From the NCBI GenBank assembly GCA_965369945.1, contig CBDUST010000088.1:1-14185 (forward strand): a stretch of DNA of 14,185 nucleotides, in the 5' to 3' direction. This document shows, in pieces, positions 1 through 7,727 of the stretch; position 1 is the first letter of the stretch; every line of letters starts with the position of its first letter. This stretch comes from JADFNO01 sp965369945 (GTDB lineage Bacteria > Planctomycetota > Phycisphaerae > Phycisphaerales > SM1A02). The notes below the pieces were generated by a model. The model saw nothing but the letters and a program-made list of their open reading frames with translations. It did no database searches and was not told where the DNA came from. The translations under genes and the position numbers were made by a program.

Positions 1-163
1 TCAAACGTGCAAAGTTAAGCTCGGTTAAGGGTCGTTAGCGCGAGCGCGGCAACTTCAGCGCGCGCCACGATTGCCGTTTCCGGCTTCCGCACGCGCAAAA
101 CCCTCATGACGTGCGCCAATCAACGATTCAGTTCTTTTTTGTTTGTTCGTATTTCCGCAAATA

Positions 164-185
164 GCGCGCACAAATATGTCCGCGC
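164..185 (-). terminator. Weak terminator-like hairpin after the LVIVD gene
   Basis: An inverted repeat (GCGCGCACA, loop AATA, TGTCCGCGC; one mismatch in nine pairs) lies about 60 bp beyond the stop of the minus-strand LVIVD gene. On the minus strand it is followed by only a short TATTT and no real T-tract. It could be a Rho-independent terminator of that gene or a chance GC-rich palindrome. Confidence 0.25.
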
Positions 186-211
186 GCCTCAAGCCTAAAG
201 CCTCAAGCCTT
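186..211. repeat. Short heptanucleotide tandem repeat (AAGCCTN)
   Basis: The 11-mer GCCTCAAGCCT occurs at 186-196 and again at 200-210, in phase with a 7-bp period: three AAGCCTN units plus a partial one. It lies in the gene-free left end of the window, downstream of the minus-strand LVIVD gene. No function can be assigned; slippage-generated intergenic repeat is the simplest reading. Confidence 0.6.
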
Positions 212-246
212 CCTTCCTCGGAGAGATCGGTTGATCGAGTTGCTAG

Positions 247-1785
247 TTAACCAACCGTCCAAAAGACCTGGTCAACGCAATCCAGCCATGGGAAAAGGAA
301 GATAATGCTCACGACACGAACTTCGTACCGAGTCCTCACTTCACCAGTCCCCGCCTCTACATGATCCGCCGGTGTGCCGGGAAACGTCCTGACCGTATCG
401 TCGTTGAGCGATTGCGTGTCCGTGCCAACAACATCCCACAGATTCGTGTTGAAGTTCCAGAATGAGATTGTGACTTCCAATCCGACCGTGTTCGCTGACG
501 ATTCGATCGTCACGTTGAGCGAAGCTGGAGAATCGGTTGGCAAAGTTCCCACGAAATCCAGCGTGATCGGAGCTTCGGTCGGCTCGAGTATGATGCCTGG
601 GTTGTAACACAGATCGCTGTCATCCGATTCCAGAACGTCGTCGAGCGTCCCGGAAGCCAAGAACCCGCGGAACGCACTAAACGAGTCGGGTGTCGTTGCA
701 GCCATCCCGACCTGCACCACATACAAGCCGAAGCTCATGTCGGAAAGGAGTATGCGATCCTGACCCAGGAACGGGTACACGCCCCAATTACTACCCGGTG
801 TGTCATAACTGGCGAACAACTCGATCGTGCCCGTCTCCGGATCGATGTCGTGGACCAAGAGCCCGGCGCCATACCATGCGTCGTACAAGCGGTAGCCATC
901 GATGAGTTGGTTATGCACACTGAAGGCGTCGCCTTCCGGCAACGCGAGCGAGTCGGTCAGTTCCAGCGTCAGCGAGCCCTCCGTGTCGGTGATGCGGTAG
1001 ACCTTGATTCCCCCGCCGGTGCGCTCCTCGCCGGTAACAACGAAGTCGCCGTTAGAGGTCGGCCAGGAGGAGTGGGTATTGTTGCCACCGTCCGGCGTCT
1101 GACCGAGAAACGTTGGCATCTGCGTCGCAACGTTAGACACGTCGTAGATCCAAAGCCCGCTGTCCCACGCAGCAGCGTACATACGTCCATCCACTACTGT
1201 CATGTCATGAACGAACGACTTGCCAATCGACTCGACGATCCACTTCGCTTCGGTGATCGGCCCGTCCGGCGGATTGTCCGGATCGAGCCCGGTGAGATCG
1301 ACGATCGCGACGCGCGTCGCGCCGCTGGTCGTCAAATACAGAAACCCGCTGTCGTAGAACAGATTGTGGATCCCCGTAAATCCCGAAACGATGACATCGA
1401 CGAGAGCGACCGGGTTCATCGGGTCTCGCACGTCGACGATGTGCGCGCTGCCTTCGTTGGTGCTCGCAAGACCGACAAACAGCAGACCATCGCCGACTTT
1501 CACGTCCTGAGCCGAGGCACCCTGAAACGGCGGCGGTAGCTGATACACAATCCCGACCAGATTCGCAGGATCGCTGACATCGACGATGCCGACTTTGGAT
1601 TCCCCGAAACCGCCTATGTACGCGAAATCGCCATCGCCCCAGACGTCGGCATTCGAACCGCCGAGCCCACTCCATTGTCCGATCAGTTCGGCGTTGAACG
1701 GCGGATTGTTGCCGCCGAGAGTCTGCCCGCAGATCGCTAGTACTCCCATGAACGCCAAGTATTCAAGTCGAAAACAACTGCTCAC
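247..1785 (-). CDS. Secreted LVIVD-repeat (choice-of-anchor B-like) beta-propeller protein
   Basis: 512 aa. A GTG start is chosen because GGAGG lies 7 bp upstream. The N-terminus has a short basic stretch and a hydrophobic segment (about residues 8-24), consistent with a signal peptide. Repeated blades of the form VGIVDVSDP (65-73), HIVDVRDP (115-122), VAIVDLTG (159-166), LWIYDVSN (211-218) and LLVHDIDP (309-316) are the LVIVD signature of a beta-propeller. Conserved His motifs typical of choice-of-anchor B proteins are visible: GIHN (138-141), VHD (192-194), NTHSSW (236-241) and VHNQL (290-294). The last ~130 residues (about 380-512) carry no LVIVD blades and look like a separate beta-rich domain. 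These proteins are extracytoplasmic and their biochemical role is generally unknown. It is last in a minus-strand run but separated by 211 bp, so it probably has its own promoter. Confidence 0.85.
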   Translation of the reverse strand: MSSCFRLEYLAFMGVLAICGQTLGGNNPPFNAELIGQWSGLGGSNADVWGDGDFAYIGGFGESKVGIVDVSDPANLVGIVYQLPPPFQGASAQDVKVGDGLLFVGLASTNEGSAHIVDVRDPMNPVALVDVIVSGFTGIHNLFYDSGFLYLTTSGATRVAIVDLTGLDPDNPPDGPITEAKWIVESIGKSFVHDMTVVDGRMYAAAWDSGLWIYDVSNVATQMPTFLGQTPDGGNNTHSSWPTSNGDFVVTGEERTGGGIKVYRITDTEGSLTLELTDSLALPEGDAFSVHNQLIDGYRLYDAWYGAGLLVHDIDPETGTIELFASYDTPGSNWGVYPFLGQDRILLSDMSFGLYVVQVGMAATTPDSFSAFRGFLASGTLDDVLESDDSDLCYNPGIILEPTEAPITLDFVGTLPTDSPASLNVTIESSANTVGLEVTISFWNFNTNLWDVVGTDTQSLNDDTVRTFPGTPADHVEAGTGEVRTRYEVRVVSIIFLFPWLDCVDQVFWTVG

Positions 1786-1996
1786 ACTCTGTCCTCCGTC
1801 TGAGAAGTGTCCTTTATTTGGGCCGAATACCGTCCGCTGCAGCCGATCAACCGTCCTCTAGGCCGGCAGCGGTCGAGGGCGTGGCCTGTCCGTCAATCAA
1901 TATATACGCTCAGGCTGTGGAAACGGCTGCGAATCCGTCAGATTGACGTAAATCGTTCTGTTGGGATTCGCTCAGATCGTTGTTAGTCACAGGCCG

Positions 1997-3265
1997 CTAC
2001 GAATCCTCTCGGGGCGTCGAGGATTGGCGCTTTGCCGAGAAACACCATCGCTGGGTGATCAACAAGATGAAGAGGCCGACGACGGCGATCAGCGAGCAGG
2101 TTATGAGCATTCGTTTCAGGGACGGCCAGTTGGTCACCGCATCCCCTCCCGCCAGTGACGAGAGCCCAAGCAGCACCCCAGAGAACGAGAGGCGACCGAC
2201 GAGACTCTGGATCGAAAGATACGTGGCGCGCTGGGCTTGGGGTACGCGTGGTGTGATCGCGGCATTGAGCGGAGCGGTCATCAAGCCTCGCGGCGCCACC
2301 CGCAGCAAGACCAGTGGGATGATCCACGCATTGAGCGCAGCCGCCATGACCGCAATCAGCGCCGTTTGAAGCGCAACGCTGAGCAAGAGCGTCGGCCCGA
2401 TCCCCACGCGATCGCGAACGCGAATGCTGTTCGCTGCGGCAAACGCCCCGATAAGCATCGCCAGGGCCATGTGCATCCCTGCGACGGCCGGCGCCATCGC
2501 CCCGGAGATTTGAAAGTCGGCGCTTGTGAGCTTGATATACGGCTGATAGAACTCGTAGGGAATATGATTCAGCACGGTCATAAGCACGGCGAATCCGAAC
2601 AACCACGCTAGCGATTTTTTGCGTAGATACCCCAGACAAAGGCTTAGCTGTCGTACAACACCGGTCCCTAGAAATGTCGCGCGTTCATGGGATCGAGGTT
2701 CGACGAAGGCTAAGACAATCGCGAACGTTCCGATCGCGGCAACTGCAGAGGCAACGTAGGCGAAGTGCAACCCAATCGCGCCGGCGAACCCACCGACCAA
2801 CGCTGCAAGTGCGCTTGAGAGTAAACCATTTCTCGCCACGATCGCTTCGCGAGAGTCAAATTCCTCTTCACGATTCAGCGATGTCAGCGAATCATAATGA
2901 AAGGATGTATCAGTTCCGGAGTTAAACGAAATACCCATCGCCAAGAGCACCTGGGCTGCGACGAATACAGCGAACGATGAATCGATGACAAAAAGCACAT
3001 AGGCGCCGATCAGCGCGGCGGATGAGATCAATAACGTAGCCTTTCGACCAACCACGTCAGAGAAATAGCCTGAGGGAACCTCCAATAGCACCACCACCGC
3101 GTAGTAGATCGCTTCCAATTGGAGTACACGCTCCAGCGACATGCGCTCGGAGAAATACAAGAAAAAGATCGGCATCCAGGCAAACGCGTTGAATCCAACG
3201 GCATACCAGGGGTAAAGACGCAAGTTGCGCTCAAAGCCGTGCTGGGTTGATGAAGCATCGTTCAT
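1997..3265 (-). CDS. MFS transporter, drug/metabolite efflux type
   Basis: 422 aa, the usual length for a 12-helix major facilitator. Motif A between helices 2 and 3 is seen as GYFSDVVGRK (residues 66-75), with the diagnostic D70, G73 and R74. A helix 4 motif SGTDTSFHYDSL (116-127) resembles the SG(A/T)xxAxxYDSL motif of one MFS branch that includes many putative efflux permeases. Alternating hydrophobic segments run through the protein, with a basic intracellular loop near the middle (about 190-215). The substrate cannot be read from sequence. It starts 77 bp after the oxidase-like subunit I gene on the same strand, so co-transcription is possible. No strong ribosome-binding site precedes the ATG, which fits either read-through translation or a weakly expressed gene. 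Confidence 0.85.
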   Translation of the reverse strand: MNDASSTQHGFERNLRLYPWYAVGFNAFAWMPIFFLYFSERMSLERVLQLEAIYYAVVVLLEVPSGYFSDVVGRKATLLISSAALIGAYVLFVIDSSFAVFVAAQVLLAMGISFNSGTDTSFHYDSLTSLNREEEFDSREAIVARNGLLSSALAALVGGFAGAIGLHFAYVASAVAAIGTFAIVLAFVEPRSHERATFLGTGVVRQLSLCLGYLRKKSLAWLFGFAVLMTVLNHIPYEFYQPYIKLTSADFQISGAMAPAVAGMHMALAMLIGAFAAANSIRVRDRVGIGPTLLLSVALQTALIAVMAAALNAWIIPLVLLRVAPRGLMTAPLNAAITPRVPQAQRATYLSIQSLVGRLSFSGVLLGLSSLAGGDAVTNWPSLKRMLITCSLIAVVGLFILLITQRWCFSAKRQSSTPREDS

Positions 3266-3342
3266 TACGCTGGCCGAATCCGACTAACTCAATCGGCACA
3301 TTGCGACGGACGTCAACAATCACCACGGTGGGCGGCGCAATC

Positions 3343-4800
3343 TCAATCGGTTACGCCGGGCGCTTCTTGCTCGAGGTCGGGAAAGGTCGCAGTTTGTAGG
3401 CTGGGCTCCGCCACTCTTTGAAATGCAACGCGAAGCCACGCCGCCAAAAGGAACGCGAGCGCTAGCGCCATGGCGAGGCCAGTCCCGGCGAAGATGTATG
3501 GTCCGATCTGTTGATACCACACCGGCGGCGGGAGATGTTCATATCGCGTGTAACCAATCACACTTCCGGAAACGTGAAGCCAAATAACGAGTAGCGCCGC
3601 AAACAGGTTCAGCGCAACGGCAGTGAGCCGCACCGAACGGCAATGGATGAGTGCATCGGCGCCGCCGCGCCGCACCAGTACCTCGCACAGTACAAACGAT
3701 AATCCCGCAAAGAGAACCATGCTGTCGATCCCGATCTCGGTGCCCATCGCATGACCGACCACCACGTGCGTCCCGTGAATAAACGAGTTCAGCGGCGGAA
3801 TCGAGATAAGGATCGCACTGAAGAACATCGCAAACGTCCACCACTTCGCCGAGCTGAGGAAGTATCGAACCGCGTTGAACGACTGTGCATGACGCTTTGA
3901 GACGGCTATTGCGATATCCCAGACGATACGCGCAACGATGATCACTTCAGCCATGCTCACGACAAAGCTGATCCACTTCACGACTTCGCTTTGAGGAATG
4001 TGATACGTGTGGTGTCCGAAATTCGTGAATGAGTTGAGCAATCCGACGCCAAGCAGAGCGTAAGCGAGCTTGGATCGGGCGTATCGTTTGTCGCCGGAGA
4101 CTTTCTCAGCGATGTAGTAGATCGTCCCGTACACGAAGAGGTTGAAGCTGCCAACGAGTGTCCCGGTTGCTTTCCATTGGATGCGAAGATCGACGACCGG
4201 CGACGAGAAAACATCCGGAAGCAGCCAGGCGTGCTGCTCTATAAACGTGTACATGAAGAACAAGACGCCGACGCCCCACATCGTTACGTATACGGGTCGA
4301 TCCCAGAAGCCGCGCCAAGTTGCTGCGAAGAAATTCCAGGCAAAGAGGAACCAACCGAGCAGAATCATCGCGGAGAAGATCGGATGAAATCCAAGGTACT
4401 CGCGCCCGGAGTAAATCCCGAGCATGAGTGTGACGAGTATCCCGCCGCCTGCTGCGCCCCACAGCAACACTTGCAACAGGAGCCGAAGACACTCGCCGCG
4501 ACTGATAGGCCCGGCAGAATCCTGCATGTATCGATGGACGATCGCCACGCCGCCGAGGAATATCCACGCCGAGATGAACGTGGTATGGATGGGGCGCAGT
4601 GCCGTGAAGTCAATCCGTCGTTCGGTGAGCAGCGGGGCTATGCTGGGTATGTAGAAGAGCACGCCGACCATTCCTGCACATAATGCGATCGCAAGGGAGA
4701 CCAATGCGCCGCGCAAGAATGTGAGCGTTGCATACTGTCGCACGTGAAGCGATCTCGAGAAACTGCGATCAATCACGTTCGGCGCCGTGGCCACCGTCAT
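3343..4800 (-). CDS. Divergent haem-copper oxidase / NO-reductase-type subunit I
   Basis: 485 aa from the ATG at 4800, which overlaps the upstream cytochrome stop as ATGA and has GGGAG 8 bp before it; an upstream in-frame GTG at 4818 is less likely. About 12 membrane segments. The low-spin haem ligand in helix II is H72 (RPIHTTF). Helix VII has the metal-ligand pair H263-H264 (NFGHHTYHIP). Helix X reads HGTHVVVGHAMG, with H350 at the high-spin haem position. Manual alignment to NorB (anchored on the K-[IV]-[ST]-G after helix VI) and to CcoN (anchored on the G-x-x-Y-Y) both put T212 where the helix VI FeB/CuB histidine should be. The same alignment puts V216 at the NorB catalytic Glu position and M352 at the second helix X haem-ligand position. 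From memory, Bacteroidota have a family with similar VGSWN...YGT, GHHTY and HGTHVxVAHAMG blocks beside a NorC-like cytochrome, usually annotated as cbb3-type subunit I. Actual reaction (O2, NO or neither) is uncertain. Confidence 0.8.
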   Translation of the reverse strand: MTVATAPNVIDRSFSRSLHVRQYATLTFLRGALVSLAIALCAGMVGVLFYIPSIAPLLTERRIDFTALRPIHTTFISAWIFLGGVAIVHRYMQDSAGPISRGECLRLLLQVLLWGAAGGGILVTLMLGIYSGREYLGFHPIFSAMILLGWFLFAWNFFAATWRGFWDRPVYVTMWGVGVLFFMYTFIEQHAWLLPDVFSSPVVDLRIQWKATGTLVGSFNLFVYGTIYYIAEKVSGDKRYARSKLAYALLGVGLLNSFTNFGHHTYHIPQSEVVKWISFVVSMAEVIIVARIVWDIAIAVSKRHAQSFNAVRYFLSSAKWWTFAMFFSAILISIPPLNSFIHGTHVVVGHAMGTEIGIDSMVLFAGLSFVLCEVLVRRGGADALIHCRSVRLTAVALNLFAALLVIWLHVSGSVIGYTRYEHLPPPVWYQQIGPYIFAGTGLAMALALAFLLAAWLRVAFQRVAEPSLQTATFPDLEQEAPGVTD

Positions 4801-5636
4801 GGCGCATACTCCCACCACGGCACACCGACTTCAGCTTGCTCGTCGCGCTGCACAGATTCCCAGCTGCGCTTGGCTAGCGCGTACCGATTATCACCAAACC
4901 AGACGATCAAGTCATACACCGCCTCAAGCTCTTGCGGTGTAAAGCCGGGCGCCGGCATCGTCGGCGCGACGCCGTCCTCCAGCACGGTCATGATCTGCGA
5001 CCGCGTCAAACGACTTGCGGTCGTCAAGAGATCAGGCGACTTGGTCAGTCCTTCACCTAACGGAATGTGACACCCCATACACCCACGTCGCATGAAGAGA
5101 TTAAAACCGGCTTGTATGTTCTCGTTGCCCGGCTGCGAGAAGGTTCGGCGCAACTCAGCGACCTGGCGAATCCCAAGAGTTCGGGGGTCGAATTCGCCGA
5201 CCGCTCGTTTCACTTGCCCTTGACCGGTCTGGTTCATCGCCTCGAGGAACGCGCTCAGGGCTGTTGCCTCAGCCGATGTAAAATCAAACGCGGGCATCGA
5301 CCCGGTTCCCTCGGCCAGCAAGCGCTGCAATCGCTCCGGGGCAACGCGATTGGCCGCGTTGGTGAGGTCAGGCCCGAGGAATCCACCAAAACCGTACATC
5401 TGGTGACACGTCTGACAGTTGTGTCGCTGCCACAGTTGTCGGCCTTCTTGGGCAAGCGTTGAAAGCGGCGGCGAGTCCACCGGGTCCAAATACACCAGCG
5501 CGGTTTGTATGGCGAAACATGCCACGAGCAACACCATCAGGCCTCGCTTGGCATTTCCGTTACATTCGGACCACCAGAAGCCAGAGTTCGTCGATTCGGT
5601 GTTTCCGGGGTCATCCGAGCTCATCTGAAGTTCCAT
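4797..5636 (-). CDS. Membrane-anchored dihaem cytochrome c with NorC-like first domain
   Basis: 279 aa from the ATG at 5636; ATG 5624 is an alternative with GGAA at better spacing. The open frame continues upstream to 6167 but there it runs antisense to the divergent BNR gene and is not protein-like. One N-terminal membrane segment (about residues 32-50) should leave the rest outside the cytoplasmic membrane. Haem site 1 is CQTCH (74-78), followed by MYGFGGFLGPDL, with M114 in SMPAF as probable axial ligand; this arrangement resembles NorC. Haem site 2 is CMGCH (186-190), with M227 in TMPAPGF as probable axial ligand. Two monohaem class I domains in tandem are therefore present, one more than in NorC. 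It overlaps the oxidase-like subunit I start by 4 bp (ATGA), implying translational coupling, and is probably its electron donor or second subunit. Confidence 0.85.
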   Translation of the reverse strand: MELQMSSDDPGNTESTNSGFWWSECNGNAKRGLMVLLVACFAIQTALVYLDPVDSPPLSTLAQEGRQLWQRHNCQTCHQMYGFGGFLGPDLTNAANRVAPERLQRLLAEGTGSMPAFDFTSAEATALSAFLEAMNQTGQGQVKRAVGEFDPRTLGIRQVAELRRTFSQPGNENIQAGFNLFMRRGCMGCHIPLGEGLTKSPDLLTTASRLTRSQIMTVLEDGVAPTMPAPGFTPQELEAVYDLIVWFGDNRYALAKRSWESVQRDEQAEVGVPWWEYAP

Positions 5637-5804
5637 GCGAAAGTATTCCAGCGGACCCGTGCTGTGGGCCGTCTTCGCGGCCAACTGGAACCGGGCATTG
5701 TAAGACCTTTTGAGCTCAGTTTGGGCAGTTTTTCGGGATGCCGTGGAATCCACGATCGTAACCGGCGATTCCAACCTTAGCGGCCGCGCGGTATCGTAGA
5801 GTCC

Positions 5805-7082
5805 ATGAACATGACACGACTCCCACTGTGGACTTGCGGGTTGCTCATGCTCGCGGTAGTCACCTACCCGGCCGCTGCGCAGCCGACCCAGATCAACTCG
5901 ATTGACCCGCCGGCTCGGCCCGGCGCGATGGCTCCGAATCTCTCGACGATGGACGGCCACGTCGTTCTGACATGGATTGAGCCAGTCCAGGCCGAGGCAA
6001 CGACACAGCGTGATCATCGGCATCGTTTGCGAGCGCTGCGGTTCGCTCGGTACACCGGCGAAGGGTGGAGTGAGCCGAGGACGATCGCAGAACGTGACAG
6101 TTTCTTTGCCAACTGGGCAGACTTGCCTGCGTTTGCCCAAGCTGGCGACGGAACGCTGTTTGCCCATTGGCTCCAGAAGTCAGCCGATGCTACCTATGCC
6201 TACGACGTAATCGTGGCGCGCTCGACCGATCAAGGAGAGAGTTGGCAAGAGCTTGGAAAGGTACACGAGGATCAGACCAACACCGAGCACGGTTTCGTGT
6301 CGTTCGTAACGGAAGCGGACGGCATCCGAGCGTTCTGGCTCGATGGGCGGGAGATGGCCGGCGACGACACTGAAGATGACCCGCACGGTGGCGCAGGCGG
6401 TGGAAGCATGACTCTGCGCACCGCGATAGTTGGTAGCGAGATGGCGGCGAGTACGTTGATCGATAATCGCGTCTGTGAATGTTGCAACACGTCAGCGGCA
6501 ATGACTGACCGCGGCCCGGTCGTGGTGTACCGTGATCGAAGTGGTGATGAGATTCGAGACATCTACATCGTGCGGCGTGTCGATGATGACTGGACGCAGC
6601 CGAGGGCGCTGTTCGCAGATGGTTGGAAGATCGCCGGCTGCCCTGTGAACGGTCCCGCGATCGCGGCCGACGGATCGCAGGTTGTTGTAGCGTGGTTCAC
6701 CGGAGCGACCGACACCGGCTCAGTTCGCGCGGTATTCTCAAACGATGGTGGGGCGCATTTTGGCAATCCGATTGCAGTAGACGACACCTGGCCGATCGGG
6801 CGTGTCGGTGTGATGCTCCTGGACGGTGGCGATGCAATCATCAGTTGGCTCGATGCCGGCGAAGACGAAGGCGCCATCGCACTGCGCCGAGTCAGCGCAG
6901 ATGGATCACAAGGCCAGCCGATGATGGTCGCCCGCACCAGCGGCGCGCGAACGATCGGCTTCCCAAAGCTCGCACAAGTCGGTTCGAATGTCTTGGTTGT
7001 CTGGACGCAAGACGACCAGCCAACGCGCCTGCGTGCTGTGACGATTCCGATTGGGGAGATACCGGCGGCGATGAAGAAGTGA
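5805..7082 (+). CDS. Secreted BNR/Asp-box (sialidase-fold-like) protein with CxCC motif
   Basis: 425 aa. A signal peptide is clear: basic start, hydrophobic core about residues 7-20, and probable cleavage after YPAAA (25). The mature part is a beta-propeller-like series containing Asp-boxes: STDQGESW (140-147) and SNDGGAHF (312-319). Sialidase catalytic residues are not recognisable, so a glycosidase function is not supported. Cys clusters stand out: C224-x-C226-C227 (VCECCNT) and C279 in AGCPVNGPAI. In an otherwise Cys-poor protein these suggest disulfides or a metal/haem site. It is transcribed divergently from the dihaem cytochrome/oxidase-like pair across 168 bp, which hints at, but does not prove, a shared role. 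The start could also be ATG 5811; the ribosome-binding site is weak (GAG at about -8). Confidence 0.75.
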   Translation: MNMTRLPLWTCGLLMLAVVTYPAAAQPTQINSIDPPARPGAMAPNLSTMDGHVVLTWIEPVQAEATTQRDHRHRLRALRFARYTGEGWSEPRTIAERDSFFANWADLPAFAQAGDGTLFAHWLQKSADATYAYDVIVARSTDQGESWQELGKVHEDQTNTEHGFVSFVTEADGIRAFWLDGREMAGDDTEDDPHGGAGGGSMTLRTAIVGSEMAASTLIDNRVCECCNTSAAMTDRGPVVVYRDRSGDEIRDIYIVRRVDDDWTQPRALFADGWKIAGCPVNGPAIAADGSQVVVAWFTGATDTGSVRAVFSNDGGAHFGNPIAVDDTWPIGRVGVMLLDGGDAIISWLDAGEDEGAIALRRVSADGSQGQPMMVARTSGARTIGFPKLAQVGSNVLVVWTQDDQPTRLRAVTIPIGEIPAAMKK

Positions 7083-7113
7083 ATTCTGCGATCACGACGT
7101 CCGCTGCCGGTTC

Positions 7114-7137
7114 GCCCCGGGTGTGTTCACCCGGGGC
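7114..7137. terminator. Strong hairpin between convergent BNR gene and tRNA-Arg
   Basis: A perfect 10-bp stem (GCCCCGGGTG / CACCCGGGGC) with a TGTT loop lies 31 bp after the BNR stop and 17 bp beyond the 3' end of the minus-strand tRNA-Arg. There is no T-tract on either side, so it is not a textbook intrinsic terminator. Its position between two convergent genes still makes a bidirectional termination or RNA-end-protecting role likely. Confidence 0.6.
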
Positions 7138-7154
7138 TAAATGGGGTGGGGAAA

Positions 7155-7228
<74 letters not shown>

Positions 7229-7253
7229 TCATCTGACTACACTAGCGGCGGTA

Positions 7254-7282
7254 AGCCTATCAGTCGCCTCGGATTGGCTCAA
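7254..7282 (-). promoter_or_regulatory. Probable sigma70-type promoter of tRNA-Arg
   Basis: On the minus strand TTGAGC (-35, 7277-7282) is followed after 17 bp by TAGGCT (-10, 7254-7259). The -10 lies 26 bp before the tRNA 5' end, a suitable distance for a short 5' leader. Prediction by motif only. Confidence 0.4.
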
Positions 7283-7335
7283 CCGCCCTTTTGGGATGTA
7301 CGAACACTGTCGATCGGCTGATTCGGCCGGTCGAG

Positions 7336-7363
7336 TTGATTTCCTTGCGATGCGGACCATAAT
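7336..7363 (+). promoter_or_regulatory. Probable sigma70-type promoter of rpsT
   Basis: TTGATT (-35, 7336-7341), 16-bp spacer, CATAAT (-10, 7358-7363), placed about 40 bp upstream of the rpsT start. Both hexamers are close to consensus and no other promoter candidate of this quality is seen between the tRNA and rpsT. Confidence 0.5.
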
Positions 7364-7402
7364 GTCCCCTTCGCATCGACCCAGCTAGAGGAACCTCCGC
7401 TC

Positions 7403-7672
7403 GTGCCCAACTCCAATTCCGCCAAGAAGCGTGTCCGGCAGAACGCCAAACGCCATGCGCTCAATCAATGGCGTAAACGCCGAATCGCCGACCAGGTCAA
7501 GACCTTCCTCAAGGCGGTGCAGGATAAGGATGTGAAGACGGCCGAGACAGAGTACCGCAAGACCTGCGGCATCCTGGATAAGATATCCTGCACAAGTACG
7601 CTGCATCGGAAAACGGCCGCCCGCCGAAAGAGCCGTCTGGCCCGCCGGCTCAACACACTGAAGGCGAAATGA
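7403..7672 (+). CDS. rpsT: 30S ribosomal protein S20
   Basis: 89 aa, the normal S20 length, very rich in Lys/Arg. The N-terminus MPNSNSAKKRVRQNAKR matches the S20 pattern (MPN..SAKKR.RQ...R..N), and the C-terminus has the usual basic ending (LHRKTAARRKSRLARRLN). S20 binds 16S rRNA early in small-subunit assembly. The start is GTG, with AGAGGA about 12 bp upstream, a rather long spacing. In other bacteria S20 is autoregulated and non-AUG starts are known for it; whether that applies here is not visible. A CPBP protease gene follows 55 bp later and may be co-transcribed. Confidence 0.95.
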   Translation: MPNSNSAKKRVRQNAKRHALNQWRKRRIADQVKTFLKAVQDKDVKTAETEYRKTCGILDKISCTSTLHRKTAARRKSRLARRLNTLKAK

Positions 7673-7727
7673 CCGCTGGGGAGCCAAGATTGAACTCGAC
7701 CGCATTTCCCGGGAGCTAGGCTACGCC

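Noticed and set aside
850..1539. 229-codon plus-strand open frame
   Set aside because: It is antisense to the LVIVD gene, Arg-rich with no recognisable motif, and typical of a shadow frame in GC-rich DNA.
1786..1996. Promoter for the LVIVD gene in the AT-rich block near 1898-1907
   Set aside because: A TATATATT block is present on the minus strand but no -35 at acceptable spacing could be found.
4177..4683. 168-codon plus-strand open frame opposite the oxidase-like gene
   Set aside because: Low-complexity polar composition without motifs; the minus-strand membrane protein explains the region.
4801..4818. GTG start at 4818 for the oxidase-like subunit
   Set aside because: It would deepen the overlap with the cytochrome gene; the ATG at 4800 forms an ATGA junction with GGGAG suitably placed upstream.
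5637..6167. N-terminal extension of the dihaem cytochrome frame by 177 codons
   Set aside because: It lies antisense to the well-supported BNR gene, has no domain-like sequence, and a signal-anchor start at 5636 or 5624 fits the cytochrome better.
5805..7082. Sialidase (neuraminidase) enzyme
   Set aside because: Asp-boxes are present but the catalytic arginine triad, Tyr/Glu pair and RIP motif cannot be identified.
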